This document shows, in pieces, positions 19,077 to 28,622 of a stretch of 64,000 nt of DNA (positions within the stretch are counted from its first letter, which is position 1; each line of letters starts with the position of its first letter). The translations under genes were made by a program, and so were the position numbers. The notes beneath the pieces are model-generated. The model searched no databases. It was given only the letters and a program-made list of their open reading frames with translations, and was not told where the DNA came from. Location of the stretch: NCBI GenBank assembly GCA_965219495.1, contig OZ244777.1, positions 4,216,001 through 4,280,000 of the forward strand, written 5' to 3'. Origin of the DNA: CAZPXZ01 sp965219495 (GTDB taxonomy: Bacteria; Pseudomonadota; Alphaproteobacteria; Rhodobacterales; CAZPXZ01).

Positions 19077-19538
19077 TTATCCACGATTGATTTCCGCGGC
19101 CGTGTGAATCGCCGCACGTATTGCAGGATACGTCGAGCACCTGCAAATGTTGTCTGCCATCGCGGCGTTGATCTCGCCATCCGAAGGTTCCGGATTGCGT
19201 TCAAGCAATGCTGCCGCGGACATGATTTGGCCGGACTGACAATATCCGCACTGTGGAACCGAATGCTCTATCCAAGCACGCTGGATTGGGTGGCTTCGGT
19301 CAGGTGAGAGCCCCTCAATCGTAGTGATCTCTTTTCCACTCGCGGATGCCGCGTTGATGTTGCAGGATTTTGTGGGTTGACCATTGATGTGAACCATGCA
19401 GGATCCGCACTCGGCGATCCCGCAACCAAACTTTGTGCCTGTCAGGCCGATTGTATCCCGAATAACCCAAAGTAGCGGAGTTTCCGGTTCGACATCAATG
19501 TCATAACTCTTCGCGTTCACAGATAATGAGAAACTCAT
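19077..19538 (-). CDS. iorA: 2Fe-2S subunit of molybdenum hydroxylase (IorA type)
   Basis: A 153-residue iron-sulfur protein. The plant-ferredoxin-like cluster motif is GCGIAECGSC with a further cysteine in KSCNIN, and the second cluster motif is QCGYCQSGQ plus ICRCSTY. This is the standard two-cluster small subunit that shuttles electrons from the molybdenum site of IorB. It has no signal peptide and would be co-exported with IorB, which has a Tat signal. It leads the iorA-iorB-cytochrome unit. Confidence 0.9.
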   Translation of the reverse strand: MSFSLSVNAKSYDIDVEPETPLLWVIRDTIGLTGTKFGCGIAECGSCMVHINGQPTKSCNINAASASGKEITTIEGLSPDRSHPIQRAWIEHSVPQCGYCQSGQIMSAAALLERNPEPSDGEINAAMADNICRCSTYPAIRAAIHTAAEINRG

Positions 19539-19616
19539 GTGTTATCTCCTCCCATTGGACGACGAGAAACCGATAGAACCACCGCGCGATTAACCCACAA
19601 CCGTAAACAGACATCA

Positions 19617-19689
19617 GAGGTCGCTCACGAGCATGCTATCAGATCGTGAACAGAGGTTCGAGGTCGCTCATAGGAATGTTATCAGATTG
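19617..19689. repeat. Pair of imperfect 30-bp direct repeats upstream of iorA
   Basis: Copies at 19617-19646 and 19660-19689 share GAGGTCGCTCA, then ATG, then ATCAGAT, with a 43-bp period. They lie 78 bp upstream of the iorA start and next to the 3' end of the ISKra4 transposase gene, so they may be a regulator-binding site for iorAB or part of the IS end. Confidence 0.5.
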
Positions 19690-19738
19690 GCGCTGTCAAC
19701 GCAAGGGCAAAGTTCAAGGAGTTTGCACGTCAAAGTCT

Positions 19739-20963
19739 TTAGGCCGCTTGTTTTTTGAACGCCCGATTTTCCCGGAAATCCTCGAAACCTCCATCGGGCA
19801 CACAGCGTCGCATGGCGAGAATGGCGTTGGCGCCCCGCACCCCTCCAGTGCATTCCCGAGCGCTTCAGCCGTGCGCCGGCGATGTTCTTGCAACCGGCCT
19901 CGACCACGCCGGAACCCACGCACAGTCCCATCTCCCGAAAATTCGCGTACCGCATGCGGTCGCGGCCGGCGGCGCAGCTGCGGCATTTCCGTGCCTGCTC
20001 GCAGCGCGGCGCAAGTTTGCCGAGCGCCCCGGGGACGGCGTGGATCCGGCCCTCCCCCAGTTCCGCTTGCCTTTTCGCGGTCCATGCGGCGGCCAGTTCT
20101 GAGCCGGCGTCGCAGACCGCCTTTGCAACGTCCGTGAGGTGCTCCTTCGCGTGGAACAGGTCCAGGATCTCGATCGCTCCGGGGCAGGTCCCGGAGTGGA
20201 GATTCCAGATCCGAGGCGCTCCGTCGCTGATGACGACCCGGCGTGGAGCGCTCTCGATGGCCGCCGTGAAACTGGCGGAGCCGCGATCACGCATCGCAAG
20301 TCCCGTCTCCTTGTCGCGCTTCTCCGCCGTCCACACCACAGCCAGCTTGTAATTGCGGGTCTTCGCCGAACCGTCCGGCTGCTTGCCCTTGCGGCTCTCC
20401 TGCTCCGACTTCCCGGCCGGAATGCCGGTGCCGTCGATGCCGATTTGCATCGTCGGCGCCGACGGACGCTCCGCCTCGACCGCCTCCCGCTCGTCGGCCG
20501 CGATCTCGACCCCAAGCGCCTCGGTGGCGCGCTCCACCTGTTTCGCGCAGAGCCGCAGAGCCACCCGTTCAGCCAGCAGGCGGCTCGCCGACGCGAAACC
20601 CGCGTGCGCCGCCGCTTCGCCGGTCATCCGCAAAACCGAGGGAGACGGCGACGCGCCTTCCACGCCGGGCGCGGCGTCGCGCGAAAAAATCCCGCGGCCG
20701 CAATTCCCGCAGCGTCAGCAGGCCCGCTCCAGTTCGATGCCGCCGGGTTTCGTCAAAAAATTTTTTGACCGGTTCCCGCGGCACTGCGCCTTCTCTCCGC
20801 AGCTGCATGCGGTCCGCGGACCATCGTGGTCCGAGCGGTCCGCGTTCAGCCGCCGCGACAGCGACTCCGCCGCAAGCGCGCGGACATCGCGCAAAAGCGC
20901 CGTCTCAACCGCTTCCAGGTTCAAACCGGTGATCGGACCCGGACCCAAGTGCCTGTCGACCAC
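19739..20963 (-). pseudogene. ISKra4-family transposase, decayed
   Basis: Family blocks are clear: the GLNLEAVETALLRDVRALAA N-terminus, IGIDGTGIP with the first catalytic Asp, DGSAKTRNYKLAVVWTAEK, ILDLFHAKEHL, and MGLCVGSGVVEAGCKN. Lesions are a TGA at 20715-20717 in the zinc-finger region (before RCGNCGRG), an apparent in-frame deletion between FTAAIESAP and RRVVISDGA compared with homologues, and a frameshift near 19840, after which the end reads GANAILAMRRCVPDGGFEDF and stops at 19739. It separates iorA from the sulfur region. Confidence 0.7.
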
Positions 20964-21441
20964 CGCGTCGATCCAGTCTACTGAAACCCCGCGCCGACGT
21001 CCGGGTTACCCGTCGCCGAATTTTGAAGACATCGTACAGCTCACTTGGTTTCTTTTTAGTTGTTGGCGGGAAACCAGCATCAATCCGATGCGGGCCGCAA
21101 AATTCCAGCAATCCAAAAAATCTGACGTGCGCCCCAATGCTCTTCGCTACAAAATCATCGAACTGCACCTCGGTGCCGTCATTCGGTACCGCTCTGTCAG
21201 GACCGAAAATCCTCGCAACCCATCCATGAAAGGTGACCCCAAATCCGGAAATCGGAAAATGAAAAAAATTGTCTCGTGCCCCATGTTGCACTTCACATTT
21301 CAATTGGCGTAAGTAATATCTGTTGGACAGAAGCGCAAAGAGCGAATGCAACTTACCGCGTAGGGAAATCAGGCACTGGCCTTGCCCGGAGCCGATGCGT
21401 GGGCCATTCATATTGGGCTTCAGCGAACATGGGAGATAGCA
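20964..21441. other. Non-coding spacer
   Basis: AT-richer than its surroundings; nothing recognisable. It may include the left end of the ISKra4 element and the promoter of the Sel1-repeat gene. Confidence 0.4.
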
Positions 21442-22107
21442 ATGCATAGATCGATTCTAGCTGGCATCGCGTTGAATCTTTTGCTTTTCGGAACTGCATC
21501 CGGCGGCCCATTCGAAGATGGGGGGGCGGCCTACCGAAACGGGGATTTCGCCGCCGCTTTTGCGGCTTGGATGCCGCTTGCAGAGGCGGGCGATCCAGTC
21601 GCACAATTGGACATCGGTATTCTCTACGATCAAGGACAAGGAATCGGCAAAGATGCCGCCGAGGCCGCGCGCTGGTATCGGCTAGCCGCCGACCACGGCA
21701 ACAGTGCCGCGGCATTCAACTTGGGGTTGATGTTTGAGGTCGGAGAAGGCGTGGACCAGGATATCGAGACCGCACTCAACTGGTATCGGATTGCCGGCGA
21801 GGGCGGGGATATATTGGCGCAGTTCAAACTGGGAAGCTATTATGAGAACGCAACCCACGTAGCGCGGGACTACTCCGAGGCACGCGAGTGGTATATGCTG
21901 GCGGCCAAGCAAATGCACGTGCCGTCAATGTTCCGCCTTGCCAGCCTTTATGCCAACGGTCTAGGGGTTGAGAGAAGCTTGAGCCAGGCCAACAAGTGGA
22001 ACGGACTTGCCAATGAAGCGCAAATGAGCGGCACGACCAGCGTGGCGTGCAATCAGCGCAGCCTACCTTTTGAGGAAGTGTGTCGTCGCTCGACCCCGCG
22101 AATGTGA
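21442..22107 (+). CDS. Sel1-like repeat secreted protein
   Basis: The 221-residue protein starts at ATG 21442 (GGGAGAT ribosome-binding site just upstream), with a signal peptide MHRSILAGIALNLLLFG ending near GTASG. About four Sel1 (SLR) repeats follow, such as DAAEAARWYRLAADHGN and ARDYSEAREWYMLAAKQ, each with LG.(M/L)(Y/F)..G.GV-type spacing. SLR proteins act as scaffolds for protein interaction, usually outside the cytoplasm. It is convergent with soxA, 8 bp away. A second related SLR protein lies at 36934-37470. Confidence 0.8.
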   Translation: MHRSILAGIALNLLLFGTASGGPFEDGGAAYRNGDFAAAFAAWMPLAEAGDPVAQLDIGILYDQGQGIGKDAAEAARWYRLAADHGNSAAAFNLGLMFEVGEGVDQDIETALNWYRIAGEGGDILAQFKLGSYYENATHVARDYSEAREWYMLAAKQMHVPSMFRLASLYANGLGVERSLSQANKWNGLANEAQMSGTTSVACNQRSLPFEEVCRRSTPRM

Positions 22108-22115
22108 CACTCCGG

Positions 22116-22940
22116 CTACTCGCGGACTGCAGGTGACTCAATCGGCAGTCCGCGCCCTCGCCAAGCCATGTAGAGTTCCGGAGCGAGGTATTCCTCGGAG
22201 CCATACGGAAACGGCCCGGCGCGCAGCGAAGTGTTGCACCACTCAATAATTCGGTGACGTGAGGCAAGCTTTCGCCAAATCAACCGGTGGATTGGAAAAC
22301 CGATTATCTGGCCCCGGCTGATCGTATCGCCACGCAGCCTCTGGCCGACGAGGTCATTGTGACACTGGCCGCAAGCGAGATCCAGTTGCTCCCGCCGACG
22401 GAAGTAGAACGCTTGGCCGGCCTCGAAATAGACGGCAGCCGGTCCGTCGACCTGCACAGCGATCGGCATGCCTGAGGACTGTGCGGATATGCAAGCACTA
22501 AGCGCAAGCATGGCATCGGATTCGTAAGCCAGCGGCGCAGCCCCCATACGAACTTCCCGTTCCCGGTTGATCCGCAACTCGAGATTGAGAAGGCTGCCAG
22601 CCTCTGGGTCGTAAGCGGGATACCTAGCTGCCACCCGTTTAATTGCCGTCTCAGCTGGCCATCGTAGTTGTCGTTTGACACCATGGTAAGATGCGCAAGA
22701 TTTTTCTTCTGTCCCGTCAGGTGTGGACCAGAGTTGTTCTCCGCGCGGCAGCGCCAAGGACCCGGAATTCTGAAAATCGTCGTCCTGCAGCGTTCGAGTC
22801 GCTGCATCAAGGAACAAATACCCGGATTGGCGCCCCTCGCTTTCGTAGACCGCCAGATCGAGCGGTCGGGCCGCCGAGGGTTTGCTCACGGATACCGAGG
22901 TGGCCATTGCCGCAAGGACTGCACGAAATGTGGGAGTCAT
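22116..22940 (-). CDS. soxA: SoxA, L-cysteine S-thiosulfotransferase subunit; first haem site degenerate
   Basis: A 274-residue SoxA. The C-terminal domain is well preserved: LDLACGQCHNDLVG (CxxCH haem), GDTISRGQIIGFPIHRL, and the active-site cysteine in IIEWCNTSLRAGPFPYGSEE. SoxA with SoxX couples thiosulfate to the SoxY cysteine. The N-terminal haem motif, CxxCH in dihaem SoxA, here reads C-A-S-Y-H (in EKSCASYHG), so the second cysteine is tyrosine. Functional SoxA proteins with only the C-terminal haem exist, so activity is possible. The start overlaps the soxX stop (ATGA). Its partner SoxX is disrupted. Confidence 0.85.
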   Translation of the reverse strand: MTPTFRAVLAAMATSVSVSKPSAARPLDLAVYESEGRQSGYLFLDAATRTLQDDDFQNSGSLALPRGEQLWSTPDGTEEKSCASYHGVKRQLRWPAETAIKRVAARYPAYDPEAGSLLNLELRINREREVRMGAAPLAYESDAMLALSACISAQSSGMPIAVQVDGPAAVYFEAGQAFYFRRREQLDLACGQCHNDLVGQRLRGDTISRGQIIGFPIHRLIWRKLASRHRIIEWCNTSLRAGPFPYGSEEYLAPELYMAWRGRGLPIESPAVRE

Positions 22941-23054
22941 TTCGGCTCCTTCAGTGAGGCAGGGTAGGCCACGACGTCTTGGATCTCTTGCGCCGTATAG
23001 ATTGTCCGGCCCCTGTAGGACTCAGCCACGCGCTACAGCCCGTCGACCTGGTAG

Positions 23055-24983
23055 ACGCGTTTGCGCTGTAGCCAATTTTTTTGTTCGGGCCGCCTTTCGT
23101 GGGGTAGCTGGCGGGGTCTGCATCGACCTTTTGCTGCCTTCCGGCGGCGCCGAGGCGCCAGGGTCGGCTTGAGTTCGGCGGCATTCCGGCGAACAAGGCC
23201 GTTTTGGCGGCCGCGAGCCCCGCGGGCGGAATCGGGGCGCGGCCCGGTCTCGCTACCGTACGGTTTCGGCGGCGATGCAGTGGGGAACCCCATCCGGTGT
23301 CGTGGACCGGTATGGCGCCAACCAGGGATCGCATTTGTTGCTTGCGGCCAGCGCGGAGATGGCCGAGCGCCAGGGCCATCATCACCGCCATCGCGAGGCC
23401 GACCCGGGCGGTCATCTTCGCCTTGCCGCGAATGGTGTGGCGCTCGAACCGGAAGCCATTGTCGAGGCGGCTGTAGATGCGCTCCATCGCGCTCCGGCGA
23501 TTGGATCCGCTCCGCCAGGACGGGCTGCCCTGCCGGGTCGGGGTGAAGATGCGGCGGTTGTGCTTCTCCAGTCCGATGCGGATCACCCGGCCGAACGCCC
23601 CCGCCTTGGAGCCGGCGCCTTTGTGGCAGTCGTCCCGTCCCTCGCATGCGAAGCCGCAGGCGGCGGCCGGGCAACGGTATTTGAGCGACGAGCGGTCGGC
23701 CTCGAACCCCTGGAACGCCATCGGGCGCTCGGTTCCGGTGGCCGGGCGCTTGCAGATCACCTCCCCTCTCTCGGTATGGTGAATGCAGTCGTTGCGGCCC
23801 TGGAAGAGCGGGCGCGAAATCGGCTTGGCCGGGTCGTAGCCCGCTTGCTTCTTTTCGGCGCTCCACAGCGCCCGGCTGTCGATCAGCGGGCGGATCCGGT
23901 GCCGGTCCCAGAGCGTGGCTTTCAGCGGGCCGCTGTCGAGGCTGCGGTCGGCGCTGAACTCCTTGCAGCGCTCCGCCAGGGCCGGGGTCTCCTCGAAGAG
24001 CCGTTCCGAAAGCCACTCCAGCTCCTTGACTTCCGACACCCAAGCCCGTGTCACGCTGGCCGCCACCGGGATTTCGTACTGCGTGTCGGCAATCGTATGG
24101 ACGCGGTAGCCGAACCAGCTCTTGATCTTCTTCCAGGGCTTGCCGGTCTGGGCGTGGATCCCGTGCGTCTCGTGCTTGCCCCAATCCGCGTCCGGATCCG
24201 AGGTCTTGCCCGTGACCCGGTTGCTGGCGCCCGTCGAATGGCTCTCCATCGCCTTGCCGTCGTAGCCGAGGAATTCGCCGAAATCGTCCGCTTCCTCCAT
24301 CAGCTGCTCGCGCATCGTCCGGATGTGCGTGATCACATAGATTGATTCGGGATCATGGCGCCGATCATCCCCTGCTCCTCCTCCAGTTCCATCACCGCCC
24401 GCAGGAACCGGCTGAAGTTGCAGGCGTCCGGCGCCGGATCGCGCAGCGGCTGCGGAAGGTAGATCACCGTCTCGCCGCCCGCCTCCGACACCACCCGCTT
24501 CGGCGCGCTTTGCCGGGGGAGCGCCGGAAATCCGCTCAGCATCGCCCGCCACATCGCCACCACCGGATCATCGTCGCGCCCGTGCCCGCGCCGCTCTTCG
24601 AGCGCGTCCAGGATGTCGCCGTCCGGCATCGCATCCAGCACCCGTTGCAGGCGCTGGAGTTCGGGGCGCTGTTCGACATCCGCCCAGGAAAACGGTAGGT
24701 TGTTTGAGGCCGTCATGTCGTCCCCTCCGTGGAACCATGCTTCTTTAATTCACACCTATTCTAGCACATGACGGCGGCAAACTCCAGCGAAGTGTCTCGT
24801 ATCCGGCTGAAAAATATTACAATTCTCTGAATTCCGGAGCATGGGCGGCGTGGGGTGGAAATGCCGCCAGCCGGGCGAAATTCGCCGGCTTGACGGCGTA
24901 TTCAGGGGATTCCTTGGGGTGAAGAGAATCTGAACGCTGTGAAACGCTCGACAAGCCAATGGGTCAGAACAGCGCAAAGGCCT
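23055..24983 (-). mobile_element. 1.93-kb insertion sequence inside soxX
   Basis: Both ends read inward with a shared TTTGCGCTGT (left ACGCGTTTGCGCTGT, right AGGCCTTTGCGCTGT). The flanks carry a perfect 7-bp duplication CTGGTAG at 23048-23054 and 24984-24990. It encodes one decayed DDE transposase. The exact target duplication shows insertion by transposition into a previously continuous soxX. Confidence 0.85.
23320..24716 (-). pseudogene. DDE transposase (IS1182/IS5-like), frameshifted
   Basis: The N-terminal segment from ATG 24716 (NLPFSWADVEQRPELQRLQR, FSRFLRAVMELEEEQGMIGA) ends at 24333. The rest continues in another frame as REQLMEEADDFGEFLGYDGK, SWFGYRVHTIADTQYEIPVA, FSADRSLDSGPLKATLWD and KYRCPAAACGFACEG, ending near KMTARVGLAMAVMMALALGH at about 23320. 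DDE aspartates are visible in GYDGKA and SADRSLD. A segment near residue 65 is also missing relative to the family as recalled. Confidence 0.65.
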
Positions 24984-25325
24984 CTGGTAGTAGGACGGCA
25001 TTGTTGTTTCGGGGTTCAACCCCTTCGGATCGACCAGGCGCTGGCGCTAGCGCAATTCAGCCTCGGTCAAACGGTCACCGACACCGATCAATGATGGACC
25101 GATTGCTCCCCTGTCGGATTCTTCTTGCAACGGCAACACATGGCAAATCAGACACGTGACGTTCTCGGCATCGGCCACAATGCGCCGTCCCCTTCCAGGG
25201 TTTCTGAACTCAGACGTTAAAGGCTGAAAAACCCCCGAAGCATTGTCCTGTGCACACCGATATCGCCATGAACGCAGCAAACGAAGTCATGAACAAACCT
25301 CGTGCAACTGGCGTCATGTCCTTCT

Positions 25326-26603
25326 TCAGCCAAAAATTTCAGACGTGATACTCTTGTACCAGCCCCTCGCATAGTTTGCCTCGCTTTGCCGGAATTCGGT
25401 GCTGGCGCCCGACGGGCTCACACCGCCGGCACCCTCCACTGCGGTGATCTTGCCATCGTCTCCAAGCCGATAGACCGCAGCTACCGATATCCCGTAATCC
25501 GGCGCGACAAGGCTGTAGCAAGTGTTGATAAACGAGGGTTCGGGAAGCGGCTTGCCGCCCAGAATCGCGGCGATCACGGCGGCACACATCTTGCCTTGGC
25601 TGCCGGCCGAAAAGCCCGACTTCGGCATTGCGCCTGCAATCGCTGCGTCACCTAGGACGTGAATTCCCGGGGCAACTGCGGATTCGAAGGTCGCCTGATT
25701 CACGACACACCAGTCTCCATCTTCTGTAAGACCGGCATCGCGTGCGATGTTCGCGGCGCGTTGCGGCGGAATCACGTTGACGACGTCGCCCGACGCACGC
25801 GCGAATTCGGTCACAACCGTTTTGGTGCCTTTATCAACGCTCAAAAGATTGCCGGCCTGCGCGAATGGCACCCATTCGATGATCCCGGGATAGAGCGCTT
25901 CCCAAGCCTCAATGAAGAGCGCCTGTTTGGAGAACTTGTCCTTGGTGTCGAGCAGCAGGATCTTAGAGCGCGGTTTTCTTGTCTTCAAGTAATACGCGAT
26001 CAGGCTTGCGCGCTCGTAGGGGCCCGGCGGGCAACGGATTGGGTTTGCCGGAATCGTCATTATGACGACACCACCGTCGTCCATTTCCTCAATCTGCCGA
26101 CGCAAGAGCAGCGTCTGTACGCCTGCCTTCCACGCGTGGGGCATGACTTCGGACGCGTCGTCGTCGTAGCCTTCGATCATAGTGGTCTTGAAGTCGATCC
26201 CAGGCGACACCACCAGCCGGTCATAGCTAAGTGTGGCACCCCCAGCCAGCCGCACAGTATTGGCATCGGCGTCGATACCCATGACCCGGTCCTGTACGAC
26301 TGTCACACCTGCTGCGCGCAGACCGTCAAATGCATGGGTCACCGCTTCGATCTCATTGAGACCGGCGATAACAGTATTGCTGAAAGGACACGTGACGAAC
26401 GCAGGTGATGGTTCGATAATCGTGACGTCGATATTCGGGGCGATTTGGCGAAGATAGCGAGCACAAGTGGCACCGCCGAAGCCGCCTCCAACGACCAGCA
26501 CCCGTCCGCGCGCTTGTGCCAATACACTGAGCGGTGCAAGTCCGGCCAGCGAACCTGCGCCAATAATCTTAAGTATGTTGCGTCGTGTCGTTCGAGATTT
26601 CAT
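25326..26603 (-). CDS. fccB: Sulfide dehydrogenase (flavocytochrome c) flavoprotein subunit
   Basis: A 425-residue FccB/SoxF protein with a twin-arginine leader (MKSRTTRRNILKIIGAGSLA) and a Rossmann FAD motif, VLVVGGGFGGATCARYL. The cysteine in FVTCPFSNTVIAG corresponds to the residue that covalently holds FAD in Allochromatium FccB. The pair in RCPPGPYERAS and INTCYSLVAP matches the redox-active disulfide. VFGDAAIAGAMPKS-type sequence (HVLGDAAIAGAMPKS) is present. It oxidises sulfide in the periplasm and passes electrons to FccA. It is preceded by GGAGGAG and followed 35 bp later by soxX. No damage is seen, but it is cut off from fccA by 5.7 kb of mobile DNA. Confidence 0.9.
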   Translation of the reverse strand: MKSRTTRRNILKIIGAGSLAGLAPLSVLAQARGRVLVVGGGFGGATCARYLRQIAPNIDVTIIEPSPAFVTCPFSNTVIAGLNEIEAVTHAFDGLRAAGVTVVQDRVMGIDADANTVRLAGGATLSYDRLVVSPGIDFKTTMIEGYDDDASEVMPHAWKAGVQTLLLRRQIEEMDDGGVVIMTIPANPIRCPPGPYERASLIAYYLKTRKPRSKILLLDTKDKFSKQALFIEAWEALYPGIIEWVPFAQAGNLLSVDKGTKTVVTEFARASGDVVNVIPPQRAANIARDAGLTEDGDWCVVNQATFESAVAPGIHVLGDAAIAGAMPKSGFSAGSQGKMCAAVIAAILGGKPLPEPSFINTCYSLVAPDYGISVAAVYRLGDDGKITAVEGAGGVSPSGASTEFRQSEANYARGWYKSITSEIFG

Positions 26604-26748
26604 TGGAAGACTCCTCCGACAGATTATATGAATTTTACTATGTCTTGACTCGTTCTTATTTTGTCCGCTTGTCGCAACATATAGTGTGCAGCGGGCGGCG
26701 ATTTCCCCTATGTTGAGTACTTGAAAATGTCAGCATAGGAGGTTTGGC

Positions 26749-26931
26749 ATGATCGCACCTGTTCCCATCACCCGCGCCGACTCCAGATCGGTAGAATTGC
26801 ACGACTTGGCCAGCGAATGCAAGAGCGTCCCTCAGGCGCGTGTCTGCGGGCGATTGCGCTGGTTCTGGGTGGCTGGCCGCGCAGCAGGGTTGCCCGCGCG
26901 CCGGGGACGACGGCGCAATCGGTCCGCTACT
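26749..26931 (+). pseudogene. IS630 transposase, N-terminal part (outer element)
   Basis: The frame starts MIAPVPITRADSRSVELHDL and, after a one-base shift near 26840, continues LRAIALVLGGWPRSRVARAP and TTAQSV, a helix-turn-helix typical of IS630 N-termini. It stops at the target site of the IS4 element. The continuation DWV...NARGPEGLVDVPRAG is at 31398 onward. Confidence 0.65.
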
Positions 26932-27100
26932 CAATGGCATTGACTTTTGAGAAGATTCTTTTGGATATGTCCGGTTTTCCCGTAAAGCTTTGAGTTGTTT
27001 GGAGGAGTTCCGTTCCGCGGGGAGGGCGCGGCGGCGGCTTGCGTCGCTGCGCGGTTTCTGGCATCGTATGCGCGAATCGGTTTGATTCGGGAAGGCTGCG

Positions 27101-27966
27101 ATGGATCCGCGGATCGCGAATCTGAAGTCGACGACGTTTTTCGGCAAACGGCTGCGGCGCCGCCAGATTGCCGACATCCAGGCGACGGTGTCGCTGTTTC
27201 CGGGGCTGAGCCGGCGGGAGTTGGGATCTACGATCTGCGAGCATCTGGGCTGGTTCACGCCGAGCGGCGGCTACCGGGTGCAGGCCTGCCTTCGGATGCT
27301 GGAGCAGTTGGAGGAGCTGGGCATGCTGACGCTTCCGGCGAAGCGGGAATCGATGTACCGGAGTCCGCAGAAGCCGCCGGCGGGGCAAGAGTGCGGGGCG
27401 CCGGAGGCGGCGATCGCGTGCGGGCTGCAGGAGTTGGCGCCGCTTTCGCTGCGGTTGGCGACGGAAGCGGCGGACATCGAGGCCTGGAATGGATTGGTCG
27501 GTCGGCATCATTACCTTGGCTACCGGCGGCCGTTCGGGCGCCACTTGCGGTACTTCCTGCTGGACGGACAGGGCCGCCGGCTGGGCCGCCTTCTCTTCAC
27601 GGCCGGCGCGACTCAACTGCCTTGCCGGGACGCGTGGATCGGCTGGGGGGAGCGGGAGCGGGCGAAGCGCCTGGAATGGGTCGTCTGTCACAGCAGGTTC
27701 CTGCTCTTTCCGTGGGTGCGGGTGAAGTGCCTGGCTTCGAAGGCGTTGTCGATGGCGCTGCGGCGGCTTGCGGAGGACCGGGCGGCGCAGCACGGCTACC
27801 GTCCGGTGCTGGTGGAGACTTTTGTCGACCCGGTGCGGTTTGAGGGCACCTGCTACCGGGCGGCCAATTGGCGGCGCATCGGGCATAGCTAGGGGCGCCC
27901 GGGCGGGGAGGCGTCAGGGGGCAAGAGCCGCAAGGAGGTGTACGTCTATCCGCTGGCGAAGCGCTG
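27101..27966 (+). pseudogene. DUF4338 (DruA-like) protein of the IS4 element, amber codon
   Basis: From ATG 27101 the 263-residue frame shows WNGLVGRHHYLGYRRPFGRH, LRYFLLDGQGRRLGRLLFTA, ERAKRLEWVVCHSRFLLF and LVETFVDPVRFEGTCYRAAN, diagnostic of DUF4338. A TAG at 27890-27892 interrupts the conserved end; the frame continues to KEVYVYPLAKRC before joining IS4 sequence. DUF4338 occurs both in IS elements and as DruA of the Druantia defence system. The adjacent IS4 transposase and terminal repeats favour the IS role. Confidence 0.65.
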
Positions 27967-28622
27967 CCGGGAAAGGCGACGTCGTGGTGTACGACCGCGG
28001 CTACTATTCCTACGAACTGCTGCACGCGCATGCGGCGCGGGGCCTGCATCCGGTGTTCCGGTTGAAGGCGAAGGCCGGCAGCGCCTTCGACGCGTTCCTT
28101 GCCGGCGACTGCGCCGACAGCGTGGCCGAGGTCGCGCCGGGCCGGGACACCTTGCGCGCCTTGCGCGCCAAATACCCGGGCGTCAGCTTCGGGCCGCTCC
28201 GCCTGCGGCTGGTCAAGTACACCGCCGGGGGCACCCGCTTCGCGCTGGCGACGACGCTGCTCGATGCGGAGACAACCCGCATCGAAGACCTCGCGGCCCT
28301 CTACCATGGAAGATGGGGCATCGAGGAGCTGTTCAAGATCAGCAAGGGCGCCCTGAGCGTCCAGGACTTCCACGGCCAAAGCGAGCGCGCGGTGAAACAG
28401 GAACTGTTCGCGCACTTCATCCTGATCACCTTGACCCGGCTGTTCGCCAACCAAAGCGAGGACGGGATGAACCGCGGCCGCCAAGGCGGCCCGAAACCGG
28501 CGATGGCCGCCAACTTCAAGAACAGCCTGGCGACGGTCGCCAGGAATATCGAGGTCCTGCTGCTCCAGCACGCCACCGCGCTCAGCGAAACCGTCATTGC
28601 GCCAGGCCAAGTCCTGGAAAGG

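Larger units (their letters stand above)
22937..25290 (-). pseudogene. soxX: SoxX monohaem cytochrome, split by an IS element and nonsense codons
   Basis: The 5' part (25290 to 24984) shows a signal-like start at ATG 25290, NPGRGRRIVADAENVTCLIC with the haem CxxCH (CLICH), IGPSLIGVGDRLTEAELR and LNPETTMPSYYQ. The 3' part (23054 to 22937) gives VDGL, then RVAESYRGRTIYTAQEIQ and the end overlapping soxA. Removing the IS and one 7-bp duplicate joins MPSYYQ to VDGL in frame. Further lesions are a frameshift in the signal-peptide region (near 25230), an in-frame TAG after AELR and another TAG after VDGL. SoxX is the electron-accepting partner of SoxA. Confidence 0.8.

Noticed and set aside
1707..25290. 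Alternative genetic code (TGA or TAG read as sense)
   Set aside because: All three stop codons appear at positions of different residues in broken genes, frameshifts accompany them, and core genes terminate normally with TGA, TAG and TAA.
27101..27966. Druantia defence system
   Set aside because: Only the DUF4338 gene is present, with no DruE helicase or other Druantia genes, and it lies inside IS4-type terminal repeats.
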